Below, one piece after another: positions 20,128 through 30,167 of a stretch of DNA of 64,000 nucleotides. The number at the start of each line of letters is the position of its first letter. The stretch's first letter is position 1. The notes beneath the pieces were generated by a model. The model was not told the origin of the DNA, ran no database searches, and saw only the letters and a list, made by a program, of their open reading frames with translations. A program made the position numbers and the translations under genes. This DNA comes from Plectosphaerella cucumerina (lineage: Eukaryota; Ascomycota; Sordariomycetes; Glomerellales; Plectosphaerellaceae): assembly GCA_020746995.1 (NCBI GenBank), contig JAGPXD010000003.1, positions 1,364,001 through 1,428,000 on the forward strand. The letters run 5' to 3'.

Positions 20128-21214
20128 TACAAGATGGACGATTTCGCGAGGCTACCATGACTCTTCTAGGTTATCGGGCAAGGTGTCTGACCGAGATTGG
20201 GAGGCCGGGTTTTGCGTCCAGAGTGCAAGAGAAGGTGACGAGATCCGGGGCATCAACGGCTCTCGAGTACCGCTTGTGCCGAGGCAGCTATCTCACGACG
20301 GCACACTCGATGCTTCCAACATGGTTGGAGATTGCTTGTTACAGGGGTGCATGGATGGAAAGCTAGTTCCAGTCAATGGCCGAGCCTCAGAGGTGACTGG
20401 AGCTTAATATACCTACAGGTACTAGGAGGCAGCCCATCTCTTCCCATCGAACCATACCTAGGTAGTTCCAAACCTCCCCATGGCACGTCCTTCTTCCAAC
20501 CACCGGCCTCCAAGCTTCGCGAAACCAAATCTACCTCAAGCAGCCATCCAGATCTCGTTGAAGATCAACCAACAAACCAAAATTGACCAACACACAGACA
20601 CTGGACGTCCCTCTCTATGGACCCATCAACCTTGAGGAGCTACCTAAATTCAAGAAGTGTCCTTCACAAACAGAAGCCTTACCAAGTTCTCATCTCCTCT
20701 CCCGACCCACGGATACGTCTCAGAAAACAAACACATTATTCCCTCTCCAAAGTCCCCCGCAGACCCGGATGTCTCTGCGGGGTCATACCCGGAACCATCT
20801 CCAAAGTCTTGGCCCGACGCTCCAGCCCCTCTTGGCCGCCTCCAGAGGATCGACACCAACCCTGGAACCCCCCGTCGCTAGGCCCAGGAGCTACTGCACA
20901 TCGATGCGACAGCGACAACGAGGTGCCTAATCGGCCCCTGGAAGCGACCGCGTCGTGCGAGGGTCACACACCTGCCGAAAGCCGATAAGCAGGAAGGCGG
21001 GCAGCATCGGCGAGCCGGGGTACAAATGAGGAAGGTAGCACGCCCCGCGAGCAAGCACGGCAAGACAAACGAACATTCTGGGACTCGGGATTGAGGGGGT
21101 TACGGCGGGGTTCGCGTGAGAAGTATGCAGCTTTATCAGCGTGATGGCGCGATGGGTGTTGTTTACGGGGGGAATTGTCCGCGGTATTGGAGGGCGAGGA
21201 TGTGCTGGGCGGTG

Positions 21215-21222
21215 GTATAAAA
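21215..21222 (+). promoter_or_regulatory. TATA box of the carboxypeptidase gene
   Basis: tataaaag, 75 bp before the start codon at 21297. Confidence 0.6.
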
Positions 21223-21296
21223 GCCCGGCGAGGCCGAAGATTCTGGGAGGCAAGTAGATCTGGAGAAGTAGTCCCTCTCTTCGACGACGAAGCACA

Positions 21297-23468
21297 ATGG
21301 TTCGATCAGCCGTGTCCTTGCTCGCATGGGCGGGTGCCGCACTCGTCGGCCCCGTCGTTGCTCAGTTTCCTCCCTCGCCGCAGAACGTCACCATCGTGAA
21401 GTCCAAGCTGAACCCGGCAGTCTCCATCAGCTACAAGGAGGTGAGCAACTAACTCACGGCTTCCCATGGTCGAAACAATTCCTCACTGATATGGCACAGC
21501 CCGGCATCTGCGAGACGACCCCCGGCGTCAAGTCATACTCAGGATACATCCACCTCCCTCCTGGCTCGACAGACGGCCTCGGAACACCTCAAGACTACCC
21601 CATCAACACGTTCTTCTGGTTCTTCGAGGCCCGCAATGACCCCGAGAATGCGCCTCTGTCAATCTGGATGAACGGCGGCCCGGGTGCCTCGTCCATGCCG
21701 GGTCTGCTGTACGAGAATGGCCCCTGCTTCATCAACCCCGACTCGCAGACGACAAGACTCAACCCCAACTCGTGGAACAACAATGGTAAGCCAGAGCCTC
21801 ATCATGTGAAATGAGCCTCCACTCACTGTCACAGTCAACATGCTGTACATCGACCAGCCCGTCCAGGCCGGCTTCTCGTACGACACCCTCCGCAATGTCA
21901 CCCGCAACCTGCTTGGCAGCGTGCAGACCCTCCCCGCTGGAGCTCCCATCCCAGAACAAAACACCACGTTCCACGTCGGCACCTACTCGAGCGGCAACAG
22001 CAGCGCCACCAGCCGAGGAAGCCGCAACGGCGCCATCGCCCTCTGGCACTTCGCCCAGGTCTTCTTCCAGGAATTTCCAGGTTACTACACCCAAGACGGC
22101 CGCGTCAGCATCGCGACGCAGTCCTACGGCGGCCGGTACGGCCCCGCCCTGGCCGCGCTTTTCCAGGAACAGAACGAGAAGATCCTCAACGGCACGTCAG
22201 CCGGCCTCGAGGGCGCCAAGGTCATCGACCTCGACACCCTCCTCCTCGTCAACGGCTGCATCGACCGCCAGGTTCAGTGGCCGTCTTACCCCGAGATGGC
22301 TTACAACAACACATATGGCATCCAGACGGTTAGCGAGGAGTGGTACGAGCGTATGAAGGACGGCTACTCGCGCGCCGGCGGGTGCAGGGACCAGATCAAC
22401 AACTGCCGCGCCATCTCGGCCGTGTACGACCCTGAAGCCCTCGGCGTCAACGCCACAGTCAACCGCGTCTGCCAGCAGGCCGAGACCTTCTGCACCGTCA
22501 ATGTGCGCGACCCTTACCTCCGCTTCTCGGGCCGTGACTACTGTACGTTCTCCCGGAGTCCTTTGCTACTGCAATACGCTGTGTCAGGAGTCGTGGGAGC
22601 ATGTCTTACGAGTTGATAGCACATGGATTTCACGTGGCAAACGACTCGAGCGACAGACTCCTGATGACTCCTGACGCCGCCGTTAAGGGAAGTTACTGAC
22701 TCCACGATATCAGATGATGTAACGCAGCTTGAACCAACCATGTTCCCCGACCCCTTCGTGCCAGGCTACCTCAACCAGCGCTCCGTGCAGGAGGCCCTCG
22801 GCGTGCCCCTCAACTTCACCGGCAGCTCCAACGCCATCGCCACGGCGTACCGCAACATCGGTGACTACAACCGCCCTGGCTGGCTCGAGGACATGGGTTA
22901 CCTCCTTGACCAAGGCAAGAAGGTGACGCTCATGTACGGTGACCGCGACTTTGCGTGCAACTGGATTGGAGGCGAGGCCGCCTCGCTGGCGATCCCCTGG
23001 AAGCACCAGGACGACTTTGCCGCGGCGGGCTACGCTCCCCTGCAGACCAACTGCACCTTTGAGGGCGGCCAGGTGAGGCAGTACGGCAACCTGTCGTTCA
23101 TCCGCGTATACCAGGCCGGCCATGCCGTGCCGGCATACCAGCAGCAATCTGCCTCACGCATCTTCAACCGCGCCCTCTTCGACCGCGACATCTCGACGGG
23201 GAGAGTCGACACGGCCGAAACGCCGGACTATCAGACCGAGGGACCGCTGGACGTGTTCGACGTCAAGAACGAAATTCCCCCTCAGTACCCGTACTACTGC
23301 TACATCCTCGATCTCGCGTCTTGCACTGATGTGCAGGTGGCGGCCCTGCGTGCCGGAACGGCCGTGATTGAGAACTACATCATGATCGATCCGCCGTATG
23401 ACCCGTCTGCGACGAAGCTGCACAGGCGTGAGCTCAAGGAGAGAATGGATCCCGATCTGAGGGTGTAG
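21297..23468 (+). CDS. Secreted serine carboxypeptidase, peptidase family S10
   Basis: Exons 21297..21440, 21500..21785, 21835..22542, 22714..23468; introns 59, 49 and an unusually long 171 nt; phases agree; 630 residues. Signal peptide MVRSAVSLLAWAGAALVGPVVA. S10 landmarks in order: WMNGGPGASSMPGLLYENGP (oxyanion region), nucleophile Ser240 in TQSYGGRYGP, Asp in YGDRDFACNWIGG, and His in YQAGHAVPAYQ. Many N-glycosylation sequons (NVT, NTT, NSS, NGT, NFT, NCT, NLS). It removes C-terminal residues from peptides in the secretory path or outside the cell. The long C-terminal extension after the catalytic His is typical of fungal secreted members and is not a GPI signal. Confidence 0.92.
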
Positions 23469-24236
23469 AAGATGGGAACCGGGCCACAAACTCATCAGGG
23501 GGAAGGGGACTTGGGCCGTTCAGCATACCAACCTCACCTCTGCCGGGCATCAATAGAGCTTGAAGCATATCAACCCCTATCTTCGCATGTATTTCATGTT
23601 CGTGGAGTGATTAGAAAGCAGTTGCGGAGTTGGGTAAGACAGGCCGACTGAGTCAAAACTCACCAGACGACGAAGGATCTCGCAAATTCTTGTGACTCGC
23701 TCCCGATCGAGACGCCGAAGCGGACAGGGGGGGAAGCGAGCCACCCCGGACGCGGATGGGGCTTTCTGATTCGATGACGACACCACCCTGCAGCGTGGTT
23801 GCCTGACTCGCCGGCGGACTTTGGGGACCAAGTTGTGTGTGAAGTCGACCGACAAAACTCACGTCGTACTCGGTACGATAGTCCGCTCGATATTCACGCT
23901 CAGCTGTATTTGAGCGGGCAATGATGCAACGGAGATGGGGTCATGCCCACTTCGTGTGAGATTTTCTCTCATGATAACCTGACAAATCATCCCTTTGCGG
24001 GCGGCGGACTTTGCGGTTGTGCGACTAGGATGGCTTCGTTCGAACCGAGGCATCTTGGATCGCCATGATGGGGCGCTACAAGTTTCGGCTTCCACTGACG
24101 GGGTCCACAAGGGGAGAAACTTGGAAGGGGCAATACTTAAGAAGGGTCTCGTCTGCCCCGGAGAAATGGAGAAGAACAGCAACAGACGCCAGCTCACAAC
24201 GAAGAAACGACCTCCAGCACACCAAATACATCCATC
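23469..24236. other. Intergenic; upstream region of the OYE-type gene
   Basis: 0.77 kb. No gene, RNA gene or repeat recognised. Confidence 0.5.
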
Positions 24237-25726
24237 ATGTCGCCTACGAGATACGACTCCGAGGACTTTGACGCCGCGCCTCTGGCGCAGCCGATTCACT
24301 TCGAGTTCTCGGGAAAGACTGCAAAGACGCCCTTCCTCAAGGGCGCCATGACCGAGCGCATGTCGTCGTGGAGCCCGACCGAGCTGGAGAAGCGCGGCGT
24401 GCCGAGTCCCGAGCTTGTCAACGTGTACAAGCGCTGGGGCGAGGGCGGGTTCGGCGTCGTCCTGTCCGGAAACGTCATGATCGAGTATGACCACCTCGAA
24501 TCTGCTGGCAACGCCATCATCCCTCAGGGCGCTCCCTTTTCGGGCGAGCGGTTTGAGGGGTTCAAGGCCATGGCCGAGGCGACCAAGAAGGAGGGCAGTC
24601 TGGCTGTGATGCAAGTGAGCCGTAAGTGAACTTGAGCCATGTGGCCTTTCGTCAGAACATCCGGAGAGACAGCTGCTAACCCTGAGAAAGACCCTGGTCG
24701 TCAGGTCACTTCTGATATCCAGAAGAACCCCATCTCAGCGAGTGACATTCAGCTCGAGGCGAACTTTGCTGGCAAGACTTTCGCGAAGCCGCGGGCGATG
24801 GAGAAGAAGGACATTGAGCGGGTCATCGAGGGCTTCGCCTATGCCGCCGAGTACGCCTCCAAGGCCGGCTGGGATGGTGTGCAGATCCACGGAGCGCAGT
24901 AAGTGTTGACCGATGACAGGCCATGTGGGCGACGATTCTAACAATCCACAGCGGCTACCTCTTGGCGCAGTTCCTGTCGCCGGCCACCAACAAGCGCACC
25001 GACGAGTACGGCGGCTCCCTGGCTAACCGTTCGCGCATCATCCTCGAGATCGCCGACGCCATCCGCGCTCGCGTCCCCAAGGACTTCAGCATCAGCATCA
25101 AGATCAATAGCGTCGAGTTCGAGGAGCACGGTTTCGCCTCGGAGGACTGTGTTCTCCTGTGCAGCGAGCTTGAGAAGCACAGCTTCGACTTTGTGGAACT
25201 GTCGGGCGGCACGTACCAGGCCTTCGGCTTCGTCCACAAGCGCGAGTCGACTCGCAAGCGGGAGGCCTTCTTCCTCGAGTTCGCCGAGAAGATCATCCCC
25301 GAGCTCAAGAAGACAAAGGTCTACGTCACGGGCGGTTTCCGCACCGGCGCGGCCATGGTGAACGCTCTCAAGTCGACGCACGGTATCGGTCTGGGACGGC
25401 CCGTGACGCACGAGTTCGACCTGCCCAAGAAGCTTATCGACGGGCGGGCCAAGGCCGCCATCCAGGTGCGCCTCCCTGAAGACGACTTTGGTTCGACCAG
25501 CATGGCGGCTGGCATGCAGATGCGCCTGGTCGGCAAGGACAAGGAGCCTGTGGACCTGAGCCGCGAGGACCATCTGCATGCTTTCCAGGATTCGTTTGGA
25601 AAATGGGGCATGTCGATGGCTGATAACAAGGACGGGGCCAAGTATCAGGGCGTTGAGCTGCTTGGAGTCGAGCTGCAACCGTACGGCACACCCTATGCTG
25701 CTGCGACGGGAGAGGCTAAGATCTGA
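24237..25726 (+). CDS. NADH:flavin oxidoreductase / Old Yellow Enzyme family protein
   Basis: Exons 24237..24621, 24691..24898, 24952..25726; introns 69 and 53 nt; phases agree; 455 residues. FMN-barrel features: TPFLKGAMTERMSS, a VMQVSHPGRQ strand rebuilt across splice 1, WDGVQIHGAHGYLLAQFLSP rebuilt across splice 2, then NKRTDEYGGSLANRSR and a phosphate-binding end KVYVTGGFRTGAAMV. The HGAHGYLLAQF...NKRTDEYGG pair is the hallmark of the group. It uses FMN and NAD(P)H to reduce activated double bonds or related substrates. The physiological substrate is not apparent and there is no secondary-metabolism backbone gene nearby. Confidence 0.9.
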
Positions 25727-26398
25727 GTCGTCGGTCAGTAGTAACCTCTCTGGCGAGAAATAGTAAAAGTCCAGCCTCGAATCATAACATGAGCGTTGTT
25801 GCCGAGTCGAATGATTGCCACCCGCATCGAAGTTCCGTCGTCAAAGTTGTGAGCGAGCAGGTGCCGACAGCCACGTGCACATTGGCATGGTCCGCCCGGT
25901 GATGTAGAGACATTCCATGCCGGTCAATCGTCGGTCGTCCTCGTTTTACAGGTGCCATGAGTGATTCTTGTTGTGCTGGGCGAGTTGGGTGAACAGGCAG
26001 CGCGGGGTTGACCAAGAAGACGTTCGCGGTGACGAGGTTGAGCGAGAAAGAAGCTGAAGCTCCCTCCGCTGAAAATGGCCGGGAGCTGAGCGGAAAGAAG
26101 GGCCCGGGCGCACCTGGCCAGGCTAGGCTGTTCGGGTCCACGGGTACCTGACGCAGCGCGGTCACGCCGCGGCTGCCCCTGACTGCGCCCGGCCCCACGT
26201 GAGTTCCCCGCCAAAACGTGGGGAGGTGTGCTGGCTGTGCAGTTCGCGGTGTTGTCACTTCCCGCTGTTCCGTTCTCCCTTCCAAACTGCAGGCAGGAGC
26301 GTTCGTCCTCCCTCCTCAAACATCGCCAACTTCGATTCTACCACCTCCCAACCGCCACAACAAGCAAGTCTAGGTCGCTGGCGACTTGAACACACGAC
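25727..26398. other. Intergenic; promoter and leader of the ankyrin gene
   Basis: 0.67 kb; no gene recognised. The part near 26290-26440 is C/A-rich and is probably the 5' UTR exon of the ankyrin gene. Confidence 0.5.
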
Positions 26399-26442
26399 AT
26401 GCCAGCTCTCTTCTCTCAGCGCATTCCCTCATCACCGGCAAG

Positions 26443-27202
26443 ATGTGAGCCTTCTCCCCCTGCAATTGAACCCCGACCTCAGCTAACGTCCAACGCCTGC
26501 AGGATTCACCCCTCGCTCCGCATCCGCCGCGCAATCACTGCCAACGACCCCCTCCTCGTCCGACGCATCCTCAAATCCCACCCTCACCTCCTCCACAACC
26601 CCGATCCCTCCCCCGAAGGGCTCTCCAACTCCAACCTCCACCTCGCCGCCTCCCTCGGCCACCTCGATGTGTGTCGCGTCCTCGTCGAAGCCGGCCACGA
26701 GGACCCCTACCCCGCCCTCAACGAGAAACACCAGCCCGCGCTGATGCTCGCCGCCCTCGGCGGTCACACCGAAGTCGTTCACTTCCTCTGCGAGCGGGAC
26801 CCCGACATCATCATGCGCCGCGACTCCCGCTGGCGCGATGCCATCATGGAGGCCAGCCGCGGCGGCCACGATACCGTTCTACAAATCCTCCTCACATACG
26901 TCCCCGGCGGCGCCGAGATTGCCGTCCAGCGCGCAGACAGCGATGGGAACACGGCGTTACATTTCGCCAGCAGTAACGGGAACCTGCTGGTGCTGCGGAC
27001 TCTGCTTGCCGCTGGGGCAGACGCGGAGCGGAAGAACATATGGAATTGGACTGCTCTGTCGTACAGCGCCACCGTGCAGGCCGAGGTCTACCTCAAGGGC
27101 CTGGTGACCGAGGTTGAGCGTCGCAAGATGGTGAGGAGGGAGGTCGAGGGGAAGAAGAAGGGCGGCGCTGTCCGAGTGGTTGAGGACCTTGAGGACAATT
27201 AG
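26443..27202 (+). CDS. Small ankyrin-repeat protein; start codon apparently split by an intron
   Basis: Preferred model: exon 1 ends ...AAGAT at 26444, a 58-nt intron 26445..26502 (gtgagc donor, gctaac branch, ctgcag acceptor), exon 2 26503..27202. AT plus G makes the initiator ATG, giving 233 residues starting MIHPSLRIRRAI. The frame has a stop at 26371 and no other upstream ATG. The alternative is unspliced translation from 26399, which adds 35 residues of low-complexity sequence. Ankyrin units: SNSNLHLAASLGHLDVCRVL, ALMLAALGGHTEVVHFL, DAIMEASRGGHDTVLQIL, GNTALHFASSNGNLLVLRTL, ending with a basic/charged tail. Probably a protein-binding scaffold; partner unknown. Confidence 0.75.
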
Positions 27203-27802
27203 GTCCATTCCATTGAGCTGATTTGTTTGGCGCGGCGTTCGGTTCTGTTTCCCGGCGTTTCATTGGGGATTCCCACCATTTCTGGTTGTTTTCAGGGTCA
27301 CTCCGACTTACAGCCCAATACCAATTCTCCATTCACGCGGAGGAGCATCATACTCTGCCGACGAGGTTCAATGTTTGCTCGGATCTGGAGACTCGCTCTC
27401 CCCTCACATCTACGAAGTCATCTTAGCAACAGCTGCCCTCTTGTAGTCTGTCTCATCAGGATATGTTTGCTCAGATCATGACACGAGGGATGGCTGGCTC
27501 ATTGCTACCCAGAGGGATCCATTTTCTGCTTCATCTGATGTTCGCCTCTCAACCACAACCTCTCATGATCAACTCAGACCTCACTACCCTCTTACCTTTC
27601 CGGGCTCCTGAGGCGATTCAGAGGCAAGGGCAATTCACAGATTCTGTTAGCAAAGCGGGCAGAGATCTGAGAGGAACGCCTTGAAATTTCCTCCTTTTCT
27701 GAGAACCTGTAGGTTCTTGCCTTCTAAGATCCCAGCACACATCCCGTCCGCAGCACAACTTCGAAGAAACATCAACGCAGTGGCAATATCACGCTCTCCG
27801 TG
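27203..27802. other. Intergenic, no gene seen
   Basis: 0.6 kb, less GC-rich. Short open frames only. Confidence 0.5.
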
Positions 27803-28539
27803 ATGTCGACTTGGAACACTCCCCCGAACAGACTGCTGCTCGACTCCCCCCCGCCGCATCCTGCGGTGAGCTGCGGAGTCCGCCAGCTTCTCTACGTGTC
27901 CGACGACCACCAGCTCATCGCCTGGATGGTTCTCTGCACATTCTACGATGTGCACGGGTACAAGATCTGGAGCACAGAGGTGTTCGCCGCCCGTGACTTG
28001 AGCTCGGATGATGGCTCAGCGGCGGGTGAGTCAACGAACGCATCATCGCAGACCAATTCTGCACAAAGACAATGTGAGTAAATCCCATTCATGAACTTTG
28101 CAAAGATGATCCAGGGGTACTGTATGCTTTCATGAAGAGACACTTCACTTTGCGAACTCGGCTGTCCCATACCCTGGAGACAAGTCACAGCATGCCTTGC
28201 CCAGGCACGGTTGAGCATTTGCCCAGGAGTACCTACAGTCACAGACACTCATCGGACGACTCTGAATGCGCAAAACAACGTGGAGGAGTCACTTTATACC
28301 TTGACCATGGGAGGGTGAGCTTCCACGGATTCATTGCCGCTGTCGCATACAGTCAACTGGCAGATCTCATCCCGTCCAACAAAGGGAGTGAACCACTTCT
28401 ACACCATCCCTCTTCAGCCATCTTCTTTGTTCCCAACAACCCCCCTGCCAGTGTGATCGAGTCCAGAAACGTGATCGAGTCACGTGGACCTCATTCACTC
28501 GATCACGGCCACTGTCGCAAACAATCCTCAAGCCAATGA
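27803..28539 (+). CDS. Hypothetical protein, two-exon model
   Basis: Exon 1 27803..28073 ends before gtgagt; the closest phase-compatible acceptor ends at 28114, giving a 41-nt intron and exon 2 28115..28539; 231 residues. Exon 1 contains GVRQLLYVSDDHQLIAWMVLCTFYDVHGYKIWS, quoted here only as its protein-like core QLIAWMVLCTFYDVHG. Exon 2 is rich in Ser/His and less convincing. The short intron lacks a clear branch site. No family recognised, so the model is weak. Confidence 0.3.
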
Positions 28540-29010
28540 AACCGCATCAACAACCGAATCGATTCACTTTGTACCTCCTCCGTCCACCTCTCCCCCTGTC
28601 CCGTACGATCACGGGGCCTGAACTATCGCATCTTACAATAGAACAGAGTCACTGTGAAGTCATCGGAGTCAGGGCCCCGCCTCGAGGCCGAGATAAATAT
28701 TCTCCGTCTTCACCCCTGAGCCTAGCTTTCTAACCCTCCTCTCTACACTACAGATCCCTCTCAACAACCAAACTTCCACCGTCCGAGCGGTGACCAACAA
28801 ACCCTCGAACAAAACATCAACCAAGGTCAAGGCAACTTCGAACCCTTGGACCAAACCCCTCCACTTCACCAACTGCAATCAAGGTCCCCTTTCACCCCAG
28901 TTACAGGGCGGTGGACCACTCACTTCAACCACAACCTCAACGCCTGGGTGGACACTTACCATCCCTCAAACACAACAGACCTTTGACACAATCCCCAATC
29001 AACTTTCATC
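28540..29010. other. Intergenic; leader of the next gene
   Basis: 0.47 kb, C/A-rich from 28740 on as in a 5' UTR. No gene recognised. Confidence 0.5.
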
Positions 29011-29757
29011 ATGAATCCCACTCACGGTCATGATATCGGCGACCCGGGATACGCCTCTCGGGCTCAGTTCGGACCCCCAGCGTTCGGTGAGCACCAGACA
29101 TCCCACCCATCTCATCACACACCTAACACAATCACAGGTCAACTCCCAATGCACAACTATTACAACCCCTACAGCTACGCTCCTGCTCCCTACGGCCCCT
29201 ATGCCGGCTACGCGCCTTACGGCTACCCTGCCATGCCCCCTGTCGTCGGCACCGCTCCCCCCAATGCCTACCCCTGGATGCCCAACGGCGCCAACGTCGC
29301 CCACGCACGCCAAGCCGGCCCCGCGCCCGTCATCGACCCCGACTTGCCCGCCGCTCACATGAACAACAGCACCGGCGGCACGGGCTGCGAGCCAGGCTAT
29401 AACTACTTCTTCCCTCCCGAGCACTGCAAGATCCACGTGCTCAAGACCCCCGAGCGTCCCTGGCAGATCACCAGCGGCGCCCACATCGACTTCCACGCGT
29501 GCCATGTCCCAGTCACCACGACCTGCGCCGACCTTCTCAAGGGCTTTGGCGCGACGAACCCAGTCCCGAAGATGAATCACTGCATCGAGGTGGTTCAGGG
29601 AGGCAATGGCCGTTGGTACAGAGGCGTCGGCATCTCTGGTGATGATAAGGGTATGATGAAGAAGGAGATTCAGGAGATTGGATGGGATAAGACACGCTCT
29701 GGACAGCCGGGTGAGAAGCCTGTTGTTGTCGTCTGGGTTTCGAAGAATGGAGGTTAA
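29011..29757 (+). CDS. Uncharacterised fungal protein with Tyr/Pro/Ala-rich N-terminus
   Basis: A 51-nt intron fits at 29087..29137 (gtgagc, cctaac, cacag), giving 231 residues. The intron is a multiple of three with no stop, so the unspliced frame (248 residues) is also open. The N-terminal half is low-complexity with YNPYSYAPAPYGPYAGYAPY-type Tyr repeats, like phase-separating or RNA-binding linkers. The C-terminal half looks globular: CEPGYNYFFPPEHCKIHVL, PWQITSGAHIDFHACHVP, CADLLKGFGATNP, GRWYRGVGISGDD. I recognise no domain. Its globular half probably belongs to a conserved fungal family of unknown function. Confidence 0.7.
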   Translation: MNPTHGHDIGDPGYASRAQFGPPAFGEHQTSHPSHHTPNTITGQLPMHNYYNPYSYAPAPYGPYAGYAPYGYPAMPPVVGTAPPNAYPWMPNGANVAHARQAGPAPVIDPDLPAAHMNNSTGGTGCEPGYNYFFPPEHCKIHVLKTPERPWQITSGAHIDFHACHVPVTTTCADLLKGFGATNPVPKMNHCIEVVQGGNGRWYRGVGISGDDKGMMKKEIQEIGWDKTRSGQPGEKPVVVVWVSKNGG

Positions 29758-29843
29758 GGATGCGGACAGCGGGGTTTTGGAAGGACGGGAACGGGAATGA
29801 GGTGTGCACAATTGTAGGAGTCTTCTGGGTTTGTCATTGGGAA

Positions 29844-29901
29844 AGGATCAGGAACAGGAACAGGAACAAGGAACAGGGACAAGGAACGAGGCACAAGGCA
29901 C
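29844..29901. repeat. Degenerate AGGAAC hexanucleotide repeat
   Basis: Tandem variants of aggaac / agggac / aggaac just 3' of the preceding stop codon. Non-coding. Confidence 0.7.
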
Positions 29902-30167
29902 AAAATACGGCGCAATCGGAGTTTATGGGTACAAATAATCAACGGCGTTTTCAGTCAATTATTCCGAATATCTTGAAGTGTGAGTGACCAGCTCACCATC
30001 GTGCCTTGCAGCGAAACAGATGTGAAATGTATTGCCCGTGGATCCGGGACCAGAATCATGCCTACCGAATCCGACCAAGACGCCGTATCTCGTACATAGT
30101 ATGACATGGATGTAATGACAAAGGAAAGATCATCAAACGATTGTGGCCACCTCCTCCTCCAAAGGCA
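29902..30167. other. Convergent 3' flanks, no gene seen
   Basis: Ends of two convergent genes; nothing recognised. Confidence 0.5.

Larger units (their letters stand above)
19029..21296. other. Long intergenic stretch with only doubtful open frames
   Basis: 2.3 kb. It contains the doubtful frame at 19474-20127 (listed separately) and further frames at 20052-20407 and 20583-20988 in changing phases. It may hold remains of a decayed gene. The right end holds the carboxypeptidase promoter. Confidence 0.4.

Noticed and set aside
19474..20988. Series of plus-strand frames as a multi-exon gene
   Set aside because: No consistent chain of donors, branch sites and acceptors joins them; kept only as one doubtful frame.
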